Source of the DNA: JADJSS01 sp964490845
GTDB lineage: Bacteria; Bacteroidota; Bacteroidia; Chitinophagales; JADIYW01
Length of the DNA stretch: 64,000 bases
Assembly (NCBI GenBank): GCA_964490845.1
Contig: CAZBED010000001.1
Span: 310,001-374,000 of the forward strand
Reading direction: 5' to 3'
Made by a program: the position numbers and the translations under genes. Of the stretch, positions 8,890-15,932 are shown piece by piece (the first letter of the stretch is position 1; the number at the start of each line of letters is the position of its first letter). Below the pieces are notes generated by a model, which was not told the DNA's origin, did not search any database, and was given only the letters and a program-made list of their open reading frames with translations.

Positions 8890-9789
8890 ATGAAAAAGAA
8901 AGTACGATTTATAGTCAACCCCAAATCAGGCACCTCCTTAGGCAGCCGGTTTTCGGAACGGCTTGTTAAAAAAAACCTCGACTTGCAAAAATTTGATTAC
9001 GATATTTACACTACCCGATATGCAGGACATGCCATCAAAATTGCGCAGCAATCACTGATAGAGAAGGTCGATATCATCGCAGTAGCCGGAGGTGACGGCA
9101 CACAAAATGAAGTTGGGCAGGTGTTACTTAATAAGCCCGTTATCATGGCAAGTATTCCCACCGGCTCCGGAAATGCCAATGCGCGGAAACTGAATATTCC
9201 GATTGATGTTGCCGAATCCATCCAGCTGCTCAATACCGGAAAGCCATTTAAGATAGATGCGCTTATTTTGAACGGACAGCCTTTCTTTATGACGGCCGGC
9301 ATCGGATATGATGCAAAGGTGGTGGAACAATTTGACAAGATTCCGTTTCGTGGGGTGGGCGCTTATCTGACCGGTGTACTTAGTACCGCCTTTACTTATA
9401 AACTACCCCGTTTTACAATAGAAATTGATAACGAAAAAATTATTGAAACGACAGCCTTTACCGTACTCATCACCTCCACCGGGCAACTGGGATACAATGT
9501 AGAATTTTCACACAACAGCATACTCAATGACGGTAAATTTGAAATCACGATTGTAAAAGATTTTGACAGAAAGCAGGTGCCGAATTTAATTTATGAATGT
9601 TTTTTCGGTGACATTGCCACACAGCCCATGATAGAATCATACCGTGTCAATAAAATTTTAAAAATCAGGACCGATAAGATTGAGAGTATACAAATGGACG
9701 GCGACTACAAAGGACAAACCAACTATATTGAAGTTGTTTGTAAAACCCACGCGCTGAACTTCATGGTGGATAAGGATTTTAAGGTTTAA
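8890..9789 (+). CDS. diacylglycerol kinase-family lipid kinase (YegS/DagK-like)
   Basis: The 299-residue protein carries the catalytic-domain signatures of the bacterial lipid kinases: NPKSGTSLGS near the start, the nucleotide-binding AVAGGDGTQNEVGQVL (GGDGT about residue 67-71), IPTGSGNANARKL, and the C-terminal beta sandwich with NDGKFEI and QMDGDYKG. Substrate could be diacylglycerol, sphingoid base or another lipid; the sequence does not decide. It sits 55 bp after the preceding gene and 28 bp before the SUI1-type gene in a plus-strand run. Confidence 0.88.
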   Translation: MKKKVRFIVNPKSGTSLGSRFSERLVKKNLDLQKFDYDIYTTRYAGHAIKIAQQSLIEKVDIIAVAGGDGTQNEVGQVLLNKPVIMASIPTGSGNANARKLNIPIDVAESIQLLNTGKPFKIDALILNGQPFFMTAGIGYDAKVVEQFDKIPFRGVGAYLTGVLSTAFTYKLPRFTIEIDNEKIIETTAFTVLITSTGQLGYNVEFSHNSILNDGKFEITIVKDFDRKQVPNLIYECFFGDIATQPMIESYRVNKILKIRTDKIESIQMDGDYKGQTNYIEVVCKTHALNFMVDKDFKV

Positions 9790-9817
9790 AGTTAGAAAAA
9801 AGGGAAAATAGATTTTT

Positions 9818-10156
9818 ATGACCAAAAACTGGAAAGAGCGATTGGGAACGGTATACTCTACCAATCCCGATTTTAAATACCATCTCGAGGGTGATGAGGA
9901 AGCTGAAACGCTTCCGAAAGAAAAACAATTAATATACATATCCTTAGATTCCAAACAACGCAAAGGAAAGACCGTCACGTTAGTCCAGAATTTTATAGGT
10001 AAAACTGAAGACCTGGAAATATTGGCAAAATTGCTGAAAACAAAATGTGGGGTTGGGGGTTCAGTTAAAGATGGCGAAATTGTTATACAAGGCGATTTTA
10101 AACAAAAGATAAAAGAACTGCTGGAAAAAGAAGGCTATAAAGTAAAACTGAAATAA
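9818..10156 (+). CDS. SUI1/eIF1-like translation initiation factor (YciH-type)
   Basis: 112 residues with the SUI1 core: a basic strand QRKGKTVTLVQNF, a helix LEILAKLLKTKCGVGGSV, the KDGEIVIQGD hairpin, and the terminal GYKVK. Bacterial members resemble eIF1 and bind the small ribosomal subunit to influence start-codon selection; the E. coli homologue is YciH. The N-terminal ~35 residues (WKERLGTVYSTNPDF) are typical of the Bacteroidota version. Length is normal. Confidence 0.9.
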   Translation: MTKNWKERLGTVYSTNPDFKYHLEGDEEAETLPKEKQLIYISLDSKQRKGKTVTLVQNFIGKTEDLEILAKLLKTKCGVGGSVKDGEIVIQGDFKQKIKELLEKEGYKVKLK

Positions 10157-10209
10157 GTATAAATCCGTCCTATAAAAATTAATGGCAAGTTTTGGAGAAG
10201 CAACAAAAG

Positions 10210-10713
10210 ATGAGTCTCGAACAGGAAATAAAAGAACTGGTATCACGTGCTGCAAAAAATAAAAAGTCGCATCAGAAATTAGTGGCAGCTCTCCGAAAGC
10301 TAAAGCCCTATGATGTGGATGAATTATTTCACACACAGCATGAGGAAGTATTCGCGGAAACTGACTGCCTGCAATGTGCCAACTGCTGCAAAACCACGCC
10401 TCCGCTGCTGCGGAATGAAGATATCAGCCGCATCAGCAAAGCACTGAATATTTCTGTAAAACAGATGATGGAAGAATATGTTACACGCGATGAAGATGGC
10501 GATCTTGTATTCAACCAAACTCCCTGCAGATTTTTAGGGAAAGATAATTACTGCACCATTTACAATGTTCGTCCAGATGCCTGCCGGGAATATCCACATA
10601 CCAACCGAAAAAAAATGCACCAGATACTGGACTTAACGGTCGTCAATACCGCCATCTGCCCCGCAGTCGCTAAAATACTCTACAACCTGGAGACGACCTT
10701 GATATCCGATTGA
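10210..10713 (+). CDS. YkgJ-type cysteine-cluster protein
   Basis: I choose ATG 10210 because a purine-rich GGAGAAG lies 9 bases upstream, a rare good Shine-Dalgarno in this window; an earlier TTG at 10192 is the alternative. The 167-residue product contains the CxxCxxCC arrangement typical of the family (DCLQCANCCKTTPP), then CRFL...NYCTIYNVRPDACREYPH and a later Cys (AICP). These cysteines are thought to bind zinc or an iron-sulfur cluster; the biochemical role is unknown. It closes the plus-strand run and is convergent with the GbsR-like regulator gene. Confidence 0.9.
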   Translation: MSLEQEIKELVSRAAKNKKSHQKLVAALRKLKPYDVDELFHTQHEEVFAETDCLQCANCCKTTPPLLRNEDISRISKALNISVKQMMEEYVTRDEDGDLVFNQTPCRFLGKDNYCTIYNVRPDACREYPHTNRKKMHQILDLTVVNTAICPAVAKILYNLETTLISD

Positions 10714-10774
10714 TAGCTTTTGCTATTTAATTCTAAAAGGAAGATTACCATCTATTGCTATTTAAGAACAGCCC

Positions 10775-10792
10775 TTTTTTTTGGGGGGGGGG
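10775..10792. repeat. T8G10 homopolymer run
   Basis: Eight T residues are followed directly by ten G residues in the convergent intergenic region. Such runs are prone to slippage in vivo and to sequencing error. It lies outside any coding frame I can support. Confidence 0.9.
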
Positions 10793-10802
10793 AGTGAATT
10801 TC

Positions 10803-10834
10803 CATTCGCTCAATAATTTTTCCATTTACTCAAT
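10803..10834. promoter_or_regulatory. tandem CATTYRCTCAAT motifs (candidate operator)
   Basis: CATTCGCTCAAT (10803-10814) and CATTTACTCAAT (10823-10834) repeat with a 20-bp spacing, about two helical turns. An inverted copy of the half-site, GAGTGAAT, lies just before (10792-10799). Related copies occur at 11592-11603 (CATTTACTTGAT), 11765-11776 (CATTTGCTCAAC) and, inverted, 11811-11820 (ATTGAGTGAT). All flank the GbsR/MarR-type regulator gene, which makes it the natural candidate binder; that link is inference. Confidence 0.4.
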
Positions 10835-10862
10835 ATATAATAGTTCACCGGCTGGTACAATA

Positions 10863-10964
10863 TACCTTTACTGCATCAAACAACTGAAACCATAAGCTAC
10901 AAAAACCACTTAACCATGGAAACGACCTTGTCTGCACAGTTTTGCAGGCAAGGTTAATTTTTTT
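10863..10964 (+). ncRNA. candidate small transcript ending in an intrinsic terminator
   Basis: A -7-like TACCTTTA (10863-10870) followed by CTGCATC matches the same string upstream of the S4-domain gene (19141-19151). About 55 bases later lies a strong hairpin with a T run (10925-10964). Within it a 13-codon ORF (ATG 10916, METTLSAQFCRQG, stop 10955-10957) overlaps the hairpin. No real gene fills the unit, so a small RNA or leader-type transcript is the simplest reading, though it could instead terminate read-through from the upstream gene. Confidence 0.3.
10925..10964 (+). terminator. intrinsic terminator
   Basis: ACCTTGTCTGCA (10925-10936) pairs with TGCAGGCAAGGT (10943-10954) over 12 bp with one G-U pair and a 6-base loop, followed by TAA and seven T residues. 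It reads on the plus strand, towards the convergent regulator gene. Confidence 0.75.
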
Positions 10965-10970
10965 AGGGTA

Positions 10971-11480
10971 CTACTTGGCGAATAATTTGAGAATCTTATC
11001 CCAAAACCAGTTTTCTTCCGCTTTGAAGATACCTTCTATCAACCGGTCTACATTTAGTGCCAGCCGGTGTACATCTTTCACCATTTTTTGAAAATGCTTC
11101 ATTTCCTCTGTTTTCGGAAGATTATCAATTTGTTTGATTTCTTCCAGCAATTTCAATATCGGATCCAGCTCCCGGGTTTTGCGGATTTTGGCAACCTGTT
11201 TTGCAATTTTCCATACATCTTTCTCTCCCACAAAATAATCACGGCGTTCACCGTGTTTAAAAACTTTGCTCACCAGTCCCCAGTCAATCAGTTCGCGGAT
11301 ATTCATATTTACATTTCCCCGGGAGATGGCCAGTTCTTCCATAATATCCTCTGTACTGAGTTCCTCACCGGAAACCATCATGAGGGCGTGTATCTGTGCC
11401 ATCGTTTTGTTGATACCCCATTGAGAGCCTAATGCCCCCCATGCCTGTACAAACTGCCGTTTTGCTTCCTTTACATTCAT
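10971..11480 (-). CDS. GbsR/MarR-type transcriptional regulator
   Basis: The 169-residue protein matches the GbsR branch of the MarR superfamily: an N-terminal helix (FVQAWGALGSQWGINKTMAQIHALMM), a winged helix (about 33-90) with ISRGNVNMNIRELIDWGLV as recognition-helix region and a basic wing (KHGERRDYF), and a long C-terminal dimerisation helix. Family members often control osmolyte or membrane-protein genes and often their own. Here the gene is isolated in ~1.3 kb of non-coding DNA carrying repeated CATTYRCTCAAY motifs on both sides, suggesting autoregulation and control of the neighbouring small transcripts. No effector-binding motif is recognisable. Confidence 0.88.
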   Translation of the reverse strand: MNVKEAKRQFVQAWGALGSQWGINKTMAQIHALMMVSGEELSTEDIMEELAISRGNVNMNIRELIDWGLVSKVFKHGERRDYFVGEKDVWKIAKQVAKIRKTRELDPILKLLEEIKQIDNLPKTEEMKHFQKMVKDVHRLALNVDRLIEGIFKAEENWFWDKILKLFAK

Positions 11481-11591
11481 ATCTCAAATATAATCATTAC
11501 TTTATAACTTTCAATAATTTCTGAAAATTTGAAGTCTGTAAGCCATATAGCCTCATTTTTCCCGAATTCTCACTCAAAACGACCACTTACT

Positions 11592-11612
11592 CATTTACTT
11601 GATTTAAATCAA
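11592..11612. promoter_or_regulatory. FNR-type palindrome TTGATTTAAATCAA next to an operator-like motif
   Basis: TTGATTTAAATCAA (11599-11612) is a perfect 14-bp palindrome and matches the classical FNR/CRP-family consensus TTGAT-N4-ATCAA exactly. It overlaps CATTTACTTGAT (11592-11603), a variant of the repeated CATTYRCTCAAY motif. It lies 11 bases before a -7-like TAATATTG (11623-11630), a place where an activator could act. An AT-rich 14-mer palindrome can also arise by chance. Confidence 0.4.
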
Positions 11613-11622
11613 AGAGAGCATG

Positions 11623-11763
11623 TAATATTGAGTCAGATTAGAAGTGACAATAACCATAAACAAACCATAAAACTATGATTTACCTTTTCTTCTTACAATC
11701 ATAGTGATTTTAATAATTCTTAGTTGCGTGTAGCTTGGGTGCAATGCCCGGGCTTTTTTTTTG
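11623..11763 (+). ncRNA. candidate small RNA or leader transcript without a gene
   Basis: After the -7-like TAATATTG (11623-11630) comes ~100 nt with a perfect 9-bp stem, ACTATGATT (11672-11680) with AATCATAGT (11697-11705), enclosing a 16-base pyrimidine-rich loop, and then an intrinsic terminator (11732-11763). A nine-codon ORF (ATG 11675, MIYLFFLQS, stop TAG) spans the first stem. The layout resembles a regulatory small RNA or an attenuated leader, but no regulated gene follows before the terminator. The segment AACCATAA occurs here and in the 10863-10964 unit. Confidence 0.35.
11732..11763 (+). terminator. intrinsic terminator
   Basis: AGCTTGGG (11732-11739) pairs with CCCGGGCT (11747-11754) through six Watson-Crick and two G-U pairs around a 7-base loop, followed by a run of nine T residues to 11762. 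Confidence 0.75.
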
Positions 11764-11824
11764 CCATTTGCTCAACAAAATAACCGAACTCTCACCCGTT
11801 TCGGTACTAAATTGAGTGATTGGT

Positions 11825-11902
11825 TAGATTTATGCAGAGTCATCATTTTCATTGAAGATGATATTTAGTTCATCTACCGCACTTTTTTAAGTGCGGTTTT
11901 TT
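11825..11902 (+). ncRNA. candidate third gene-less unit with terminator
   Basis: A -7-like TAGATTTA (11825-11832) is followed by a hairpin ATCATTTTC/GAAGATGAT (about 11842-11862) and a terminator at 11877-11902. A seven-codon ORF (ATG 11832, MQSHHFH) is present but unremarkable. A CATTTGCTCAAC motif (11765-11776) and an inverted ATTGAGTGAT (11811-11820) lie just upstream. The evidence for transcription is only the arrangement of these signals. Confidence 0.25.
11877..11902 (+). terminator. intrinsic terminator upstream of dnaE
   Basis: CCGCACTT (11877-11884), a TTTT loop and AAGTGCGG (11889-11896) form a perfect 8-bp stem followed by six T residues. Its position 106 bp before dnaE, in the same direction, means it ends an upstream transcript or attenuates one. 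Confidence 0.85.
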
Positions 11903-11942
11903 ATTTCATTTTCAGTGCATTACCATGTTGAAAAATAAAAAC

Positions 11943-11956
11943 TCCCCGTTCGGGGA
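11943..11956 (+). other. GC-rich hairpin in the presumed dnaE 5' leader
   Basis: TCCCC-GTTC-GGGGA is a tight 5-bp stem 51 bases before the dnaE ATG. It lacks a following T run, so it is not an intrinsic terminator for the plus strand; it may be a leader structure. Confidence 0.4.
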
Positions 11957-12007
11957 TTTCGAGACCTTTCTGTTGTAATTTTAAATTTCACTTTTTTTAC
12001 CTGTTTT

Positions 12008-15000
12008 ATGTGCGATTTTGCCCCCCTTCATTGTCATACGCAGTACTCACTGCTGGATGGCGCTGCCGATATTGATGCTATGATAAAGAAAGCAAAAGCA
12101 GATAATATGCCCGCCGTTGCTATCACTGACCATGGCAACATGTTTGGTGTTTTCAAACATTTCGCGGCCTGCAAAAAACACGGCGTAAAACCTATTTTAG
12201 GCTGTGAAGTGTATGTGGTGGAAGACCGTTTTAATAAAAAATTTACCCGTGAGCATAAAGATAAACGCTATCACCAGCTGTTGCTCGCGAAAAATGAAAC
12301 CGGCTATAAAAACCTGATGAAAATCGTCTCACAGGGATTCATTGACGGAATCTATATGGATTTCCCGCGCGTAGACAGGGAGTTGATAAAACAATACAAA
12401 GAAGGTATCATCGCCACCACTTGTTGTATCGGAGCGGAAGTGCCGCAAACCATGATTTTTAAGGGCGTGGAAGCTGCAGAAAAGGTATTTCTCGAATGGC
12501 TCGACATTTTCGGAGAAGATTATTATATTGAATTACAACGCCACCAGATTGACAACTTAGACGGCACGGGCTGGAGTCAGGAAGGGATTAATCAGGAATT
12601 ACTAAAATTTGCTTCCAAACATAACGTGAAAGTCATTGCTACCAACGACTCTCATTATGTGGATCAGAAAGACAGCGAAGCACATGATATCCTGCTGTGC
12701 CTGCAAACCGGAAAAGATTTCACTGACCCGGATCGTTTTAAATTCCCGAATAATAAATTCTTTTTCAAAACACAGTTTGAGATGAAGGAACTCTTTAAAG
12801 ATGTTCCGCAGGCGATTGAAAATACACTGGAAATCGTAGAGAAAGTACAATCCCTGAATTTACAAAGAGATGTACTCCTGCCCGCCTTTCAGTTGCCGGT
12901 TGGTTTCAAAGACCAGAATGATTATTTAAAATTCCTGACCTTTGAAGGGGCCCGCAAGCGATGGGGCGAGATTTTACCCATCGATATTATTGACCGCCTG
13001 GATTTTGAATTGAAAACCATTGAAAAAATGGGATTCCCGGGTTATTTCCTGATTGTACAGGATTTCATCAATGAAGGCCGAAAAATGGGTGTTTCCATAG
13101 GGCCGGGCAGAGGTTCCGCCGCAGGTTCTGCAGTGGCGTTTGCTATCGGCATCACCAATGTTGATCCGATTAAGTACAACCTGCTCTTTGAGCGTTTCCT
13201 CAATCCTGACCGGATATCGATGCCGGATATCGATATTGATTTTGACGACGAAGGCAGAGAGCGCGTGATTAATTATGTGATTGATAAATACGGTAAGAAC
13301 CAGGTTGCCCAGATCATCACTTACGGTACGATGGCGGCTAAAAGTTCTATTAAAGATGTGGGGCGTGTATTAAAAGTTCCTTTATCCGAAACCGATAAAA
13401 TGTCTAAACTGGTACCGGAGCGTCCGAAAATTACATTGTCAGATGCCTATAAGGAAGTGGAAGAACTTCGCAACTACCGCACACTGGAAGAAAGCGACAT
13501 GCGCTTCAAAACACTGAAACTTGCCGAAAATCTGGAAGGGTCTATCCGCAACAGAGGTATTCACGCTTCTGCCGTTATCATCGCGCCGGATGATATTGTG
13601 AATTATGTACCGGTCTGTACCGCCAAAGACGCGGATTTATTAGTCACCCAGTTTGACGGCGGTATCATTGAACAGGCGGGGATGCTAAAGATGGATTTTC
13701 TGGGATTAAAAACACTCACTATTCTGAGGGATGCCTTACGTCTGATAGAAAAAAATCACGGCATAAAAATTAATCTGGATGAAATTCCGCTGGATGATAA
13801 AAAAACATTTGAACTTTATCAGCGCGGAGATACCATCGGCACATTCCAGTTTGAAAGTCCGGGTATGCAAAAATACCTCAGGGATCTGAAGCCGGATAAA
13901 TTCGATGATTTGATTGCGATGAATGCACTTTATCGCCCCGGCCCGATGAGTTATATTCCGAAATTTGTGAACCGTAAACACGGCAGGGAAAAAATTCAGT
14001 ATGATTTGCCGCAAATGGAAGAATACCTGCAAGACACCTATGGTATTACCGTCTATCAGGAGCAGGTGATGTTATTGTCACAAAAGCTGGCCGGATTTTC
14101 CAAAGGCAAGGCGGATGAGCTGAGAAAAGCGATGGGCAAGAAAGACAGGGCAAAATTAGATTCCTTAAAACCACTTTATGTCGAAGGATGTAAAGCCAAC
14201 AATCTCAACGAAGAAATATGCCTGAAAATCTGGGTGGACTGGGAAAAATTTGCAGAATATGCATTCAATAAATCACACTCCACCTGCTATGCGTTTGTCG
14301 CGTTCCAGACCGCTTATCTGAAAGCACATTACCCGGCGGAGTATATGGCCTCTGTGTTATCGCATAACATGAGCGACATCAAACAAATCAATTTCTTCCT
14401 GAGTGAATGCAGGAGAATGGGCGTGCCCACACTTGGCCCCGATATCAACGAAAGCGATGTGAAATTTTCCGTAAACAAAGCCGGTGAGATACGCTTCGCG
14501 CTCTCCGCTATCAAAGGTGTGGGAGAAGCCGCTGTTACGGATATTATTCTGGAGAGAGAAAAAGCGGGCACTTTCAAGAATATTTTTGATTTAACCCGAC
14601 GGGTAAATTCGCGCACAGTAAATAAAAAGAACATTGAAGCGCTGGCACAGGCAGGCGCTTTTGACAGTTTTCAGAATGTACACCGTGCGCAATACTTTCA
14701 TGTGTACAAAGACAATTCCTCTTTCATTGAACTCGCCATTAAATTCGGCAATAATGTGAAAGAACAAAATTCCTCCACGGCTTTTTCATTGTTCGGAGAC
14801 ACTATTGACGCGCAAATCCCTGAGCCGGAAATTCCACATGCCAATCCATGGCAGCCCTTTGAAAAGCTGCAACGGGAGAAAGAAGTCATAGGTATTTATA
14901 TTTCCGGCCACCCGCTGGATGATTTTAACCTGGAGATAAAACACTTTTCCAATACTGACTTTGAAAATATAGAGTATTACAAGGACAAAGATGTCAGTAT

Positions 15001-15490
15001 CGTATGTATGGTATCTTCTGTAAACAAACGCACCACTAAAAACGGAAGGCCGTGGGCATCTGTTATGCTCGAAGATATCAACAGCACACTGGAAATTGCG
15101 TTATTTGGTGAAGACTATAATAAATATATCGCCTTTCTTGATCCGGGCAACCGGATATTAGTTAAAGGCACGTTTAAAAAAAGTTTCCGGGATGAGAATG
15201 TCTATGAACTAAAAATCAATCAGATGGAGTTCCTGCAGGATGTACTCGATAAATTTGCCCGTGGTATTCGCCTGTACATGCACTACAAAGACCTGGATGA
15301 AGAAAAGATAGAAAAGATTTTTAAAGTCGTCAACAAACACAAAGGCAAAAAAGCATTTTCCATTTATCTGTTTGACGACAATGACCAGCCGCTTACTTTC
15401 CATTCCGGAAAAACGAGTGTTAGTATCAGCAAGGAGCTTTTCACCCAGCTGAATACAATACCCAATGTTGCGGTAAAACTGATTATTTAA
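12008..15490 (+). CDS. dnaE: DNA polymerase III alpha subunit
   Basis: Replicative polymerase catalytic subunit (C family) of 1160 residues, the usual length. The PHP domain opens with HCHTQYSLLDGAAD (8-21) and ITDHGNMFGVFKH; the palm holds GPGRGSAAGSAVAF and the catalytic aspartates in PDIDIDFDDEGRERV (~404-418); further family blocks are NRGIHASAVI, LYRPGPMSYIP, YQEQVM, the HhH region (SAIKGVGEAAV) and an OB-fold near 985-1080. The PHP histidines look intact, so it may retain metal-dependent proofreading. The start ATG has no recognisable ribosome-binding site, as is usual here. The VOC gene follows 12 bp later. Confidence 0.97.
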   Translation: MCDFAPLHCHTQYSLLDGAADIDAMIKKAKADNMPAVAITDHGNMFGVFKHFAACKKHGVKPILGCEVYVVEDRFNKKFTREHKDKRYHQLLLAKNETGYKNLMKIVSQGFIDGIYMDFPRVDRELIKQYKEGIIATTCCIGAEVPQTMIFKGVEAAEKVFLEWLDIFGEDYYIELQRHQIDNLDGTGWSQEGINQELLKFASKHNVKVIATNDSHYVDQKDSEAHDILLCLQTGKDFTDPDRFKFPNNKFFFKTQFEMKELFKDVPQAIENTLEIVEKVQSLNLQRDVLLPAFQLPVGFKDQNDYLKFLTFEGARKRWGEILPIDIIDRLDFELKTIEKMGFPGYFLIVQDFINEGRKMGVSIGPGRGSAAGSAVAFAIGITNVDPIKYNLLFERFLNPDRISMPDIDIDFDDEGRERVINYVIDKYGKNQVAQIITYGTMAAKSSIKDVGRVLKVPLSETDKMSKLVPERPKITLSDAYKEVEELRNYRTLEESDMRFKTLKLAENLEGSIRNRGIHASAVIIAPDDIVNYVPVCTAKDADLLVTQFDGGIIEQAGMLKMDFLGLKTLTILRDALRLIEKNHGIKINLDEIPLDDKKTFELYQRGDTIGTFQFESPGMQKYLRDLKPDKFDDLIAMNALYRPGPMSYIPKFVNRKHGREKIQYDLPQMEEYLQDTYGITVYQEQVMLLSQKLAGFSKGKADELRKAMGKKDRAKLDSLKPLYVEGCKANNLNEEICLKIWVDWEKFAEYAFNKSHSTCYAFVAFQTAYLKAHYPAEYMASVLSHNMSDIKQINFFLSECRRMGVPTLGPDINESDVKFSVNKAGEIRFALSAIKGVGEAAVTDIILEREKAGTFKNIFDLTRRVNSRTVNKKNIEALAQAGAFDSFQNVHRAQYFHVYKDNSSFIELAIKFGNNVKEQNSSTAFSLFGDTIDAQIPEPEIPHANPWQPFEKLQREKEVIGIYISGHPLDDFNLEIKHFSNTDFENIEYYKDKDVSIVCMVSSVNKRTTKNGRPWASVMLEDINSTLEIALFGEDYNKYIAFLDPGNRILVKGTFKKSFRDENVYELKINQMEFLQDVLDKFARGIRLYMHYKDLDEEKIEKIFKVVNKHKGKKAFSIYLFDDNDQPLTFHSGKTSVSISKELFTQLNTIPNVAVKLII

Positions 15491-15502
15491 AATTTATTGC
15501 AG

Positions 15503-15871
15503 ATGCCCGTTCCGACACAATACCAGACCGTAATTCCCTATTTGTTGCTAAACGATGTTTTAGGGTTTCTGGATTTCGTACATGAATTATTTGGTGCAGA
15601 CATCGTTCAGCGGCACATGCAGAATGACACCGACGTGGCACATGCAGAAATTAAAATCGGTAATGCGACCATCCTATGCGGGACTGCCAATGCGGAATGG
15701 CCTCCGCTGAATTCCAGTTTATTTATCTATGTGGACGACGCTGATATTGCTTATCATAAAGCGCTGACATTAGGCGCTTCCGTCGTCATGGAGCTGAGCA
15801 ATCAGGAATATGGAAGAACCTGTGGTGTAAAAGATGAGTACGGCAATATCTGGTGGATTACCTCCGTTTAA
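15503..15871 (+). CDS. VOC-fold (glyoxalase/PhnB-like) protein
   Basis: A 122-residue protein (MPVPTQYQTV...) with the paired beta-alpha-beta-beta-beta modules of the vicinal-oxygen-chelate fold: IPYLLLNDVLGFLDFVHELFGA, HAEIKIGNATILCG, then SSLFIYVDDADIAYHKALTLGA and GVKDEYGNIWWI. It resembles PhnB-type proteins, whose substrates are mostly unknown. An in-frame TTG two codons earlier is less likely as start. It follows dnaE closely and may be co-transcribed, with no functional connection evident. Confidence 0.85.
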   Translation: MPVPTQYQTVIPYLLLNDVLGFLDFVHELFGADIVQRHMQNDTDVAHAEIKIGNATILCGTANAEWPPLNSSLFIYVDDADIAYHKALTLGASVVMELSNQEYGRTCGVKDEYGNIWWITSV

Positions 15872-15932
15872 CAAAATTACAACATACATTGGCACAGCTG
15901 TTGTAATACATTTTTCAATAAAATTATTTTTT

